A stretch of DNA of 19,483 nt from an uncultured Flammeovirgaceae bacterium (lineage in GTDB: Bacteria > Bacteroidota > Bacteroidia > Cytophagales > Cyclobacteriaceae). Shown in pieces: positions 1 to 8,191 of this stretch (its first letter is position 1; every line of letters begins with the position of its first letter). A model generated the notes under the pieces. The model was not told where the DNA came from. It saw only the letters and a program-made list of their open reading frames with translations, and made no database searches. The stretch is from positions 1 to 19,483 of the forward strand of contig CAMLLI010000002.1 in NCBI GenBank assembly GCA_946480685.1, in the 5' to 3' direction. Both the position numbers and the translations under genes were made by a program.

Positions 1-1747
1 TATGATTGTATACCGAAAGTATACCGGTAACGCGAAGGTTAGAAAAATTCAGGCGTATGTCCGGATTCTTGCGGAAGACTATAAATGCATAAGCTTTGCT
101 GTTGAGTATACTTTTAAACGCTAGTTTGACACAATTCCTGCCGGGATTCAACGGCATGGCTACTGTTTCCAACAGGACGTCCGGAGTAAAATTGCCCGGT
201 TGCTGACTGATGTATAGCTCTGCCTGCAAGGTTGTGTCGAAGTCGGCCTCCGCATGCAGGTTAATTTCAGGCACACGGCCTTCGCTCAGCGGTAACAACT
301 GGGCTACGGCCGGATCAAGTTTTTTCAACAAGCCCGCCTCGGGAAGTTCCGTAAGTATCAACTCGCTGGTAGCCCGGATAGATGCCGTGCGTACGAGATC
401 ACGTTCATCTGATAATTGGACACCGGGTATATAATGCCCGATGGCTGCAAGACGTTGTTGCAATTCATATATAGATTCGGATGTACCGAGCGCCCGGGGT
501 TGCAGCTGTTTCTCTGTACAAAGTACAGCAGCCATGCCCACGGCTTGTCCACCATAGGCACTCGTTCCCATAACACGCGTAGAACCAAAGGCTACGTGAC
601 TTACACTGATGATACGTCCTGCGAGAAAGAGGTTGTTGATATTCCGGCTATAGTAACACCGGTATGGTATCGGATATATACCTTTGCTGTGCCACTGGTT
701 GCAACCCGGTTTTTCACTGAAGACACCATCGGCAGGATGAAGATCGATCGACCATCCGCCAAACGCAACGGCATCGCTATGCGCACGCTGCGAAACGATG
801 TCCTGCTGATGCAATATATAGTCGCCTTCAAACCTGCGACTCTCCCGCTTGCCGGGGATTGTCCCCACCCACTCCAGCGTCAGGTTCTGCGCTTCCGGAA
901 ATCTACCGGAGTTCTTGATATAGTTCCATACTCCGTACACCACTTTCCAGAGTTCCCATTTGATGGTTTCGGTATCATGCACTGTATCAAGACGTCCTCC
1001 ATACTCAATCCACCATAACTGGCATCCCTGCTCCTTCGCAGAGAATTTTTTATACTTGGGAATCTTCGTGATATCGTCCAACGCATACGAAGGCGGCACA
1101 AACGAAACGGGTTTCCCTATATCTTTGGTGTAAAAGTATATCGAGTGTCCTAACAGTTCACCGTATTCAGAAGAAGGCGCGAACAACTCACCAAACTCTT
1201 CCTTCGACTCCGCTCCCATTCGGAAAGCAGCACCCGACAAGAAGCCAACTACACCATCACCGGATGCATCGCAGAACAACGGTGCGGCTATACTATAGTC
1301 TGTTGCATTCTGACTGCAATATGCCCGCACGGACGAAATAGTATCGGCATCTTTCTTCTGTACTTCGATCACTGCAGTATTGAGCAGTAGTGTAATATTC
1401 GGTTCACTCACTACTTTGTCCAATAACACGGTATCATATATAACGGCATTACCTTCCTTGTTACGATACATGTTCTCCACGAGGATCTCATCCACTACAC
1501 CACCTTCACGCGCCCAGCGATTGTTATTACCCATGTGCGAGGTTGCTCCCAATACCCAAAGCCGCACTTCACTCGAAGAGTTACCGCCCAGCACAGGTCT
1601 GTCCTGTACCAGTACAACTTTCAGTCCTGCACGCGCGGCCGTAATAGCACAACATGTGCCAGACAAACCACCACCGATCACCACCAGGTCTGCCTGTATA
1701 TCTTTGCGGAGAAACGACCGCGATAAAGCTTGTTCAGATTTTAACAT
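1..1747 (-). CDS. FAD-dependent oxidoreductase (PF12831-like), 3' end missing
   Basis: The reading frame is open from the ATG at 1747 to the left edge (582 codons, no stop), so the C-terminus lies outside the window. The N-terminus has a Rossmann dinucleotide-binding site, VVIGGGLSG, at residues 22-30, followed by a conserved GGNSSSE stretch at 54-60. A second FAD-contacting segment lies near residues 374-406 (LFLAGR..S.SH.AFGSTRVMGT...GQAVGMAA), which is the family hallmark. From about residue 490 the sequence looks like a beta-sandwich extension. There is no signal peptide, so the protein is probably cytoplasmic, unlike every other enzyme of this operon. The start lies 1 base after the upstream stop codon and has only an A-rich leader, so translation is probably coupled. 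Relatives recur in Bacteroidota glycan loci, but their substrate is generally unproven. Oxidation of a sugar or uronate released by the operon is inference. Confidence 0.87.
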   Translation of the reverse strand, partial: MLKSEQALSRSFLRKDIQADLVVIGGGLSGTCCAITAARAGLKVVLVQDRPVLGGNSSSEVRLWVLGATSHMGNNNRWAREGGVVDEILVENMYRNKEGNAVIYDTVLLDKVVSEPNITLLLNTAVIEVQKKDADTISSVRAYCSQNATDYSIAAPLFCDASGDGVVGFLSGAAFRMGAESKEEFGELFAPSSEYGELLGHSIYFYTKDIGKPVSFVPPSYALDDITKIPKYKKFSAKEQGCQLWWIEYGGRLDTVHDTETIKWELWKVVYGVWNYIKNSGRFPEAQNLTLEWVGTIPGKRESRRFEGDYILHQQDIVSQRAHSDAVAFGGWSIDLHPADGVFSEKPGCNQWHSKGIYPIPYRCYYSRNINNLFLAGRIISVSHVAFGSTRVMGTSAYGGQAVGMAAVLCTEKQLQPRALGTSESIYELQQRLAAIGHYIPGVQLSDERDLVRTASIRATSELILTELPEAGLLKKLDPAVAQLLPLSEGRVPEINLHAEADFDTTLQAELYISQQPGNFTPDVLLETVAMPLNPGRNCVKLAFKSILNSKAYAFIVFRKNPDIRLNFSNLRVTGILSVYNH

Positions 1748-1748
1748 T

Positions 1749-3746
1749 CTATTTTTTGTTTAACGTTATACCATCCCACACATCCGTTCGAAACGACATC
1801 GCCGGAAATCCATCTATACTATATAAGTTTGCTGCGTTACTCTCTACCGGACTGCCTGCCCAGGCATAGCGGACTGCAACGGGATTTTGTATTTCTCTAC
1901 TATGAACATATACCATGTTATCACCACGAATGATGGCATCCGCCCAAACGAATTTCTGATCAGCACCTGCCATGGAAAATCCTTTCAACTCCTTACCTCG
2001 AATCTGCAAACCCTTCGTGTTGGTGAAATGTATAATTACCGTATCGTCTTTTATTTCACAGGATTGATAGCGCGGAGAAGTATATATATCATTTCGTCCA
2101 TAGGCAATTTTCAATGCCTCCCATGCCAATCGCTTTCCAACAACCTGCTTCTGCGTAGGATGTACATCATACGGATCGCCAACGTCATGACTAACCGCCA
2201 AAGCTGTATTGGAAAGTGTAAGCGCCATTGCCTGTGCCTCGCGTAACTCTGCCCACGTATTATCTACAGGTTGCTCGGTAAGTTTACCGTGCGCGGATGT
2301 CTGTACAATAAGAAAAGGAACATCACCCTGCCGAAACTGTGCGCGCCAATCCTTAATCATCAATGGCAATAAACTCCTGTATTGGTATGCGCGACCGGCA
2401 TTGCTTTCGCCCTGGTACCAGGTAAAACCCTTTATACCAAGACTGGTAAGGGGCGCAATCATTCCGTTATAAAGTACGCCTACCTGTGCCGCCAGTGGAG
2501 ACATGATGGGTTTAGGAGGATATTCGTTTGCCGGCAATCCGAATCTATACTCCCACGCTCCTTCCAACGGTATGGCTACCGCATCGTCGGACTGGACCAA
2601 TTCATACAAGCGTAAATCTGCAGGATCATGAGTGCGGAACAGGCCATTACCCGATTGATGATCGAGGCGGATTACAAGAGTATTTTCGCCTTGCTTTAAG
2701 ACCTCTTTTGGCACTATATATATTCTGCGTGCCGGTGCCCACGTAATATTCCTGCCAATCTCGGTGCCATTGCAATACGTGATATCATAATCGTTTAACG
2801 TTTCGAGGTTCAATACGAGATCACAAGCTGCTAGATCTTTTGTGAACCGGAATGTTTTTCGTAGCCAGATTGATCCGGAGTAATTAACAAAGACATGGTC
2901 TTCACCGAAATCCGGGGCTATAAATTTCTGCCAATGTGTACCCTGATCTTTTGTGCTATACCATGAGTCAACAAAACCGGGATCACGCCTTTGCAACGTT
3001 TCCCACAGTTGTGTCTGTACCGCTATATTCTTCTTCTCGAGATGCTCAACCGATCGTTGCTGTTTGACCGCTAAACGAAAAGTATCCACTTTGCCACGGA
3101 AGTCAGCGTGCTGGTAGAGCGCTTCCAAGCTTGTCCATGCCTCTATAAATGTACCGCCCCATGACGCGTTAATTATACCGATCGGTATATTCAGTTCATG
3201 CTGTAACGCTCGCGCAAAGAAATATCCTACAGCGCTAAAACCTGCAGCCTGTGTCGGTGTACAAACCTGCCATGAAGCAGACTCTGTATTCCGTAAAGGT
3301 AACGATGCCACTTTCCGCGCCACGGTAAACGAACGTATCTCCGGGTAATTTGCATGGCGAAGTTCATACGATGCATTGAACGTTTTCAACACCGGCCATT
3401 CCATGTTCGATTGGCCGGAACATATCCACACATCGCCCAACAGTATACCGGTGAATGTAAAGGAACTGTCGGCATGAACGGTAAATGTATAGGGACCGCC
3501 TGCCTCCATCGCCGGATATACTATTCGCCATTGCCCCTTTGCATCAGCTTTAACGTTTTGTTTTTTACCATTGAACGTTACAGCGAATGACGCTTTCGCC
3601 GGAGCCGTCCCCCAGAATGTAACAGGCTTCTGCCGCTGCAGCACCATGTTACTGCTGAAGAATACAGGCATGGTGATGCGCTGTGCGTATGCCCCCTCAG
3701 TTGCAACGATGATCAGAAAAGATAATATGACAATTATCCGGATCAT
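1749..3746 (-). CDS. Sialate O-acetylesterase-like carbohydrate esterase (SASA, PF03629), large form
   Basis: This 665-residue exported esterase probably removes O-acetyl groups from glycans. Residues 1-22 form a signal peptide ending AYAQ. An N-terminal beta domain (about 25-100) precedes the SGNH-type catalytic blocks: GDVWICSGQSNMEW with nucleophile Ser113, INASWGGT (192-199), GFTWYQGESN (440-449), and DPYDVHP (524-530) carrying the catalytic His529 with a nearby Asp. A jelly-roll-like insertion at about 290-400 resembles the galactose-binding fold and is common in the larger members of the family. The name follows family convention; acetylated plant or microbial glycan is more likely than sialic acid in this locus. 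The start is fixed because an in-frame TAA lies four codons upstream. A perfect GGAGG is fused to the upstream gene's TAG stop but abuts the ATG with no spacer, which is unusual. It lies between the GH2 gene and the oxidoreductase gene. Confidence 0.9.
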   Translation of the reverse strand: MIRIIVILSFLIIVATEGAYAQRITMPVFFSSNMVLQRQKPVTFWGTAPAKASFAVTFNGKKQNVKADAKGQWRIVYPAMEAGGPYTFTVHADSSFTFTGILLGDVWICSGQSNMEWPVLKTFNASYELRHANYPEIRSFTVARKVASLPLRNTESASWQVCTPTQAAGFSAVGYFFARALQHELNIPIGIINASWGGTFIEAWTSLEALYQHADFRGKVDTFRLAVKQQRSVEHLEKKNIAVQTQLWETLQRRDPGFVDSWYSTKDQGTHWQKFIAPDFGEDHVFVNYSGSIWLRKTFRFTKDLAACDLVLNLETLNDYDITYCNGTEIGRNITWAPARRIYIVPKEVLKQGENTLVIRLDHQSGNGLFRTHDPADLRLYELVQSDDAVAIPLEGAWEYRFGLPANEYPPKPIMSPLAAQVGVLYNGMIAPLTSLGIKGFTWYQGESNAGRAYQYRSLLPLMIKDWRAQFRQGDVPFLIVQTSAHGKLTEQPVDNTWAELREAQAMALTLSNTALAVSHDVGDPYDVHPTQKQVVGKRLAWEALKIAYGRNDIYTSPRYQSCEIKDDTVIIHFTNTKGLQIRGKELKGFSMAGADQKFVWADAIIRGDNMVYVHSREIQNPVAVRYAWAGSPVESNAANLYSIDGFPAMSFRTDVWDGITLNKK

Positions 3747-3750
3747 CCTC

Positions 3751-5769
3751 CTATGGATTTACGGACTTCTTAAGGATTACAAAACCACCCGGCTTTTGAA
3801 GCTCGATGGAGACCGTCTCGTTCGATGATGACAGTGGTATATCAAATGTCTTTGTCTCACCTGGCTTTAATATGTCAATGATATACTCTTTACCGTTGGC
3901 AACCAATGTATACTTGCGCAAGGTATAGCTCGGAAAATCCTTTCGTGCTGCTACCTGCACGGCAACAGCATTTCCGTTGCGGGAAGTTGTTACAACCGCC
4001 GGAGAAAACTCTTCCTGCCAAGCTATATACATATCGCGCAGTTCGCGTTCGGGAGACACCAGTCCCCACGGACGATAGCCGTTTATATTTGTTCCGGGAA
4101 AGGAACTCTCGTAGTCGTTGAATGTCCAGACTGATGCACCGATCAGGTAATCGCACTTTCTGAAATCTTCTACAGCCTTTTTCAAATGTGCTACACGCTG
4201 CTCTTCATTCTTCACATCATCCGCTCGCAAACCAAATTCACTTATGTAAATTGGTTTGTCCGGATAGAGTTCGTGGACATGCTGCAAATGTTTGAGATGT
4301 GCACCGTATATATTTGCGCTTACAAAATCTACATACTGTGATGCTTCATCCTCCGGCTTCCTGATAATATCCCGGAAGACAAACATGCTGGCAAAGGTAA
4401 CGAGACGTGTGGGGTCAATGGACTTGGTATAGGTATACATATCTTTTGTCCAGGACTTCCCAGACTCTGTATGGGAGGGATATTCATTGCCGACACTCCA
4501 TGCGATAACTGATGGATGATTCCAATCGCGCTCCATCATTTCACGCATCTGTGCCTGGAATTTCTTTCGCATGGCAGGATCAGCCATTTGCTGCTGGGTC
4601 ATTTGCCAGTTGCCGGCTTCTCCAATGATCAGCAATCCATGACGATCAGCCCAGTCCAATAAAGCCGGAGACACAGGATAGTGACTGATGCGCGACAATT
4701 CCATGCTTCCATTTTTGATCAAGGTGAGATCTTTCTCAAGAACAGCGTCAGGGTCCATGGAGCCATGTCCCGGAAAATCCAGCGGACGATTACAGCCTCC
4801 CATGCGTATAGGCTCTCCGTTGAGCAACAGGCTGGTGCCTTTGATCTCGATCTTGCGTATCCCAAACGTAGTGCGTACCGTATCATTTCCAACTATGGAT
4901 TCCGCCTGGTATATATTCGGTTCGTCCTGATTCCAAAGTTTAACATCCTTTGCTGCGAGTGTGCCTTCCAACGTAACAACACCGGAGGCCCTTGCCACCA
5001 CATCCTGGCCGGTAGCTTTCAATTTGGCAGGGATGCGTTTACCATCCTGGTATATATTTACCTTCACGTCACTCTTTCCAATATTTTTTGCAGATCCGTT
5101 ATGAAGGTATATATCCAATTTCACGGCAGCCGTTTTCTTAACCAGGTCTGGCGTAGCCACGATGCGTACATTCTGCTGATAAGCCGCGGGACGTACGATC
5201 AGTGTGACCGCGCGGTTTATACCGCCGTAGTTAATCCATGGAAATAGTTGCCCGGTATTGGAAGATTCCAAATCTGTATTGTTTTTGGCGCCCGGTATAG
5301 TCGTTGTATCCCACGCATTGTTCACGCGCAATGCAAAAGCATTTTCACTGGAAAGAAAATCTGTGATGTCAAATTCGAATGGCGTATATCCGCCCTCGTG
5401 CTCGCCGACACTCTTACCGTTGAGCCACAGGTTTGTCTTGTAAAAAACAGCTTCAAACCGGATGAATGCCCGGTAGCCTTCCGGCAGATTTACCTTATCA
5501 ATTTTCCGCTTATACCATGCCGAACCTGTATAGTAACGGTAACGCTTATCTATGGTATAGCAATGCGGGACGGTAACTTTATCCCACCGTTTCGTGGGGA
5601 AGTCGGAAGCAAACCATTTGTTCTTTTCCCCTATATTTACCGGATCCAGTGCAAAAGACCATTCACCGTGCAGTGGTGTCTCACGTACTACATTTTGCGC
5701 CAATACGACACTTGCATTTAACACCAACACGATACCTGCTATCAAGCTATACATTCTCAATCCCATCAT
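3751..5769 (-). CDS. Glycoside hydrolase family 2 enzyme (beta-galactosidase/glucuronidase-like fold)
   Basis: This 672-residue exported exo-glycosidase has a signal peptide at 1-25 (ending VVLAQ). A sugar-binding jelly-roll domain follows (about 30-195, with TVPHCYT and GSAWYKRKI), then an immunoglobulin-like domain (about 198-303) and a TIM barrel (about 305-585). The acid/base is Glu429 in WSVGNEYPS and the nucleophile is Glu511 in PIYISEFGL, both in the canonical GH2 context. A short beta-rich tail ends the protein. The NxKG motif that binds glucuronate in true beta-glucuronidases is not seen; the matching loop reads NGYRPWG (about 563-569). A neutral sugar or galacturonide is therefore as likely as glucuronide. 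The ATG overlaps the upstream esterase stop as ATGA, implying coupled translation. Family assignment is firm; substrate is not. Confidence 0.93.
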   Translation of the reverse strand: MMGLRMYSLIAGIVLVLNASVVLAQNVVRETPLHGEWSFALDPVNIGEKNKWFASDFPTKRWDKVTVPHCYTIDKRYRYYTGSAWYKRKIDKVNLPEGYRAFIRFEAVFYKTNLWLNGKSVGEHEGGYTPFEFDITDFLSSENAFALRVNNAWDTTTIPGAKNNTDLESSNTGQLFPWINYGGINRAVTLIVRPAAYQQNVRIVATPDLVKKTAAVKLDIYLHNGSAKNIGKSDVKVNIYQDGKRIPAKLKATGQDVVARASGVVTLEGTLAAKDVKLWNQDEPNIYQAESIVGNDTVRTTFGIRKIEIKGTSLLLNGEPIRMGGCNRPLDFPGHGSMDPDAVLEKDLTLIKNGSMELSRISHYPVSPALLDWADRHGLLIIGEAGNWQMTQQQMADPAMRKKFQAQMREMMERDWNHPSVIAWSVGNEYPSHTESGKSWTKDMYTYTKSIDPTRLVTFASMFVFRDIIRKPEDEASQYVDFVSANIYGAHLKHLQHVHELYPDKPIYISEFGLRADDVKNEEQRVAHLKKAVEDFRKCDYLIGASVWTFNDYESSFPGTNINGYRPWGLVSPERELRDMYIAWQEEFSPAVVTTSRNGNAVAVQVAARKDFPSYTLRKYTLVANGKEYIIDILKPGETKTFDIPLSSSNETVSIELQKPGGFVILKKSVNP

Positions 5770-6653
5770 TTGATATTCTTAATCTGTTTATTTACTTGTT
5801 TACTAATCTCGGCAGCGACTGTACTGCCTATTGCATTAAGTCCTTCCTGGTTATAGTGGATCGCATCTTTCATCCATCCCTTTTCTATGAACAGATGCGT
5901 ATCGCGGTATACTATATAGATATTCGAATCTTCGTGGGCCACGCGTTCCTGTTGCGTGCGCACGCTGTCAAAACCTTCCGTGGCGTGATCTTTATAGTAT
6001 CCTGTCAACACAATATAGAAAGGTACATTATAACCCAGTGTTTTTCTGAACCGGGCGATCACATCCTGTAGCGCCTGTCTATATTCATCCGCAGTAAGTT
6101 GCCCGGCATTGATGGCATTGGCATCACGCTCACCCTGCAACCAGATTATACCGCTTAATGGAAGCATTGTCTTTGCAGATGCACCATTCACTTTTTCAAG
6201 TGCACTTTTGAGCAAGGTCAACCTGCCTGTTGCAGACCATGTCCCATAGTTCTCGAGCTCTGCTTTTGGATGACACGAACTTCCTCCACGCGCTGCTGAT
6301 ACGATAACAACTTCACTGCCGGTAAGCCGGTGATACATCGCGGCAAAGGCTGGTGCTATACTTCCGGTGCGGGCCCTTTCAAAATTTAACTCGCTATATC
6401 CGGCCGGGTCCTGCAAGGGAAAAAGCGTATCGGCAGCTATACTATATTCATAAGCGGTGCCATTCTTACAGACTGTTGACGTTTTTGCATCGCCCTGCCC
6501 TACTGCGTTACTCTGGCCTGCAATTAAAAATAGTTGTCGTTGCTGTGCCTGTGTTGCCATGGCAAAAAGCAGCAACATGGCAAGCAGGAAGCCCGAACGC
6601 TCAGTCATCCTCACTATATTTCCTGGTACCATGCCCTTACCTTGCTGCTTCAT
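5766..6653 (-). CDS. CE6/SASA-type acetyl esterase, small form
   Basis: This 295-residue SGNH-like carbohydrate esterase of the PF03629 type is close in size to acetyl-xylan esterases of family CE6. The catalytic blocks are LFLIAGQSNAVGQGD with nucleophile Ser48, SAARGGSSC (119-127), GIIWLQGERDA (168-178), and DAIHYNQEG with Asp263 and His266. The first 15 residues (MKQQGKGMVPGNIVR) precede a classic signal peptide, MTERSGFLLAMLLLFAMATQAQ. The ATG at 6608 is therefore a credible alternative start and is preceded by GTGAGG. The product is exported, probably periplasmic. The gene follows the SusD stop by 21 bases and overlaps the GH2 start by 4 bases. Its pairing with the larger SASA esterase in one operon suggests an acetylated substrate with more than one acetyl position, which is inference. 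Confidence 0.88.
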   Translation of the reverse strand: MKQQGKGMVPGNIVRMTERSGFLLAMLLLFAMATQAQQRQLFLIAGQSNAVGQGDAKTSTVCKNGTAYEYSIAADTLFPLQDPAGYSELNFERARTGSIAPAFAAMYHRLTGSEVVIVSAARGGSSCHPKAELENYGTWSATGRLTLLKSALEKVNGASAKTMLPLSGIIWLQGERDANAINAGQLTADEYRQALQDVIARFRKTLGYNVPFYIVLTGYYKDHATEGFDSVRTQQERVAHEDSNIYIVYRDTHLFIEKGWMKDAIHYNQEGLNAIGSTVAAEISKQVNKQIKNIK

Positions 6654-6674
6654 GTATTGTGTATATATCTTGGA

Positions 6675-8159
6675 CTACTTCCACGGATCGTTCTGTTCGA
6701 TCAGCGGATTGGCATTGATCTCATCCTGAGGAATCGGGAAGTATTTATTCTTGACTTGCACGGGGCGGCTTGGGAAGACATCATTTACCGCATTCGGAAT
6801 AACCGTCATATACTTATCGGTGCGGGTAAGGTCATACCAGCGGTCGCCTTCTCCGAACAATTCCCACGAACGCTCTTGCAAGACTGCTTCAATGAATTGA
6901 TCCTGCGTTAACCCGGAAGGCAGTTCATCGAGTCCGGCACGATCGCGTACTACCTGTACAAAATCATACGCATCGGTAGTTGCTCCATTCAGACGAGCCT
7001 CGGCTTCCGCAGCAATCAAGTATATATCTGCGAGGCGAAATATAGGAATGTTACATGAAGTGCTGCTTCCTACATTATTTGCTTCCTGGTATTTCTTTAC
7101 CAGCACTGCCTTTTGTGTTATCGGTGTTAAACTTTTCTGTGGCACTGTTTTACCGGTCTTATCAACGTATGTTGTGTCGAGCAGGAGCCTGCGCTCATCC
7201 AGCGGATCAAACGAATCAAAGAATGCCTGAAATGCAAAGAGCGAACCGAATGTAGTTTTACCATACGCCGGAGCTGCACTTCCCGGAGGGCCGTAGAGTC
7301 CTAACAACTGGTGTGATCTTCCGGGGGTCGTAGTCTCTGCTTCGAATGCCCACATGTTTTCAATGCGTGCTATATCTTCTTTCTCGGGGCGGTATACATC
7401 ACGAACGTCATCCAGTAAACTATATTTACCGGAATTGATTACATCCTTTGCTTTCTGAAGCGCTGTGTCCCAATCACCGTTGTATAGCGCGGCTTTCGCA
7501 TACAACGCAGAAACTACTTCTTTTGAAGGTCTGCCTTTGGTAACATTCGGATACGAAGGCAATGCCGTTGCCAGTGCCTGATCGAGATCAGCATAGATCT
7601 GTTCATATACTTCTGCCTGTGTTTTCTTTTCAGCATAGGCCTCCTTCTCGGTGATGCTGGGTTCTGTTTTCACGATCACATCACCGAAGTTTTTGGTGAG
7701 CATCCAGTGATAGTATGCACGAAGAAAATAAGCTTCGCCCAGGATCTGGCTTCTACGTGTCTCATCCATGCTGGTCGCAGGAACTTTGGCAATAATCCAG
7801 TTTGCTTTTTCAATACCATCGTAGCTGGATGACCAAACCTGCTGAGGCGATTCGAACGTCCTGCTAAAACTTTTCTGTGTAGTATAGTTTGCATCGTATG
7901 AAAATAGCGTGAGTGTATTCCTCCCGACAACAGCACGCGGGTATGTCTGGTCTGCGCTGAAGTCGGATATCAATACGGCTGCCGGACCGCTATACATATC
8001 ACCAATCGGATCGTATGCCGCAGTCATTGCAGCTTCAGCATCCTGCGCTGTTTTATAGAAGTTCTCAGTAAAGATCGAAGAGTATACAGTTTCGTTAAGC
8101 TCGCAGGATGTAAGCATAGCAAGCAGAACGATAATGGGAGTATAAATATATTTTTTCAT
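6675..8159 (-). CDS. SusD/RagB-family outer-membrane glycan-binding lipoprotein
   Basis: This 494-residue surface lipoprotein should form the lid of the SusC transporter and bind oligosaccharide. A lipoprotein signal peptide ends in MLTSC, with lipidated Cys19. The N-terminal half is the SusD-like TPR region (for example ILGEAYFLRAYYHWMLTKNFGD). The C-terminal half carries family signatures: RLADIYLIAAEAEARLNG from residue 375, RDRAGLDELP at 405-414, ERSWELFGEGDRWYDLTR at 429-446, and a terminal FPIPQDEI. The length is typical. It lies 32 bases downstream of the SusC stop in the usual susC-susD order. The glycan cannot be read from the sequence. Confidence 0.96.
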   Translation of the reverse strand: MKKYIYTPIIVLLAMLTSCELNETVYSSIFTENFYKTAQDAEAAMTAAYDPIGDMYSGPAAVLISDFSADQTYPRAVVGRNTLTLFSYDANYTTQKSFSRTFESPQQVWSSSYDGIEKANWIIAKVPATSMDETRRSQILGEAYFLRAYYHWMLTKNFGDVIVKTEPSITEKEAYAEKKTQAEVYEQIYADLDQALATALPSYPNVTKGRPSKEVVSALYAKAALYNGDWDTALQKAKDVINSGKYSLLDDVRDVYRPEKEDIARIENMWAFEAETTTPGRSHQLLGLYGPPGSAAPAYGKTTFGSLFAFQAFFDSFDPLDERRLLLDTTYVDKTGKTVPQKSLTPITQKAVLVKKYQEANNVGSSTSCNIPIFRLADIYLIAAEAEARLNGATTDAYDFVQVVRDRAGLDELPSGLTQDQFIEAVLQERSWELFGEGDRWYDLTRTDKYMTVIPNAVNDVFPSRPVQVKNKYFPIPQDEINANPLIEQNDPWK

Positions 8160-8191
8160 GTTCGTTCGATTATGATAGATAGAGCCCTGCT

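Noticed and set aside
416..1018. Open frame of 200 codons on the plus strand
   Set aside because: It is antisense to the FAD oxidoreductase, which is conserved throughout this stretch; the predicted product is unlike any family and has no leader.
4681..5247. Open frame of 188 codons on the plus strand
   Set aside because: It is the complement of the GH2 coding region, with unstructured composition and no start context.
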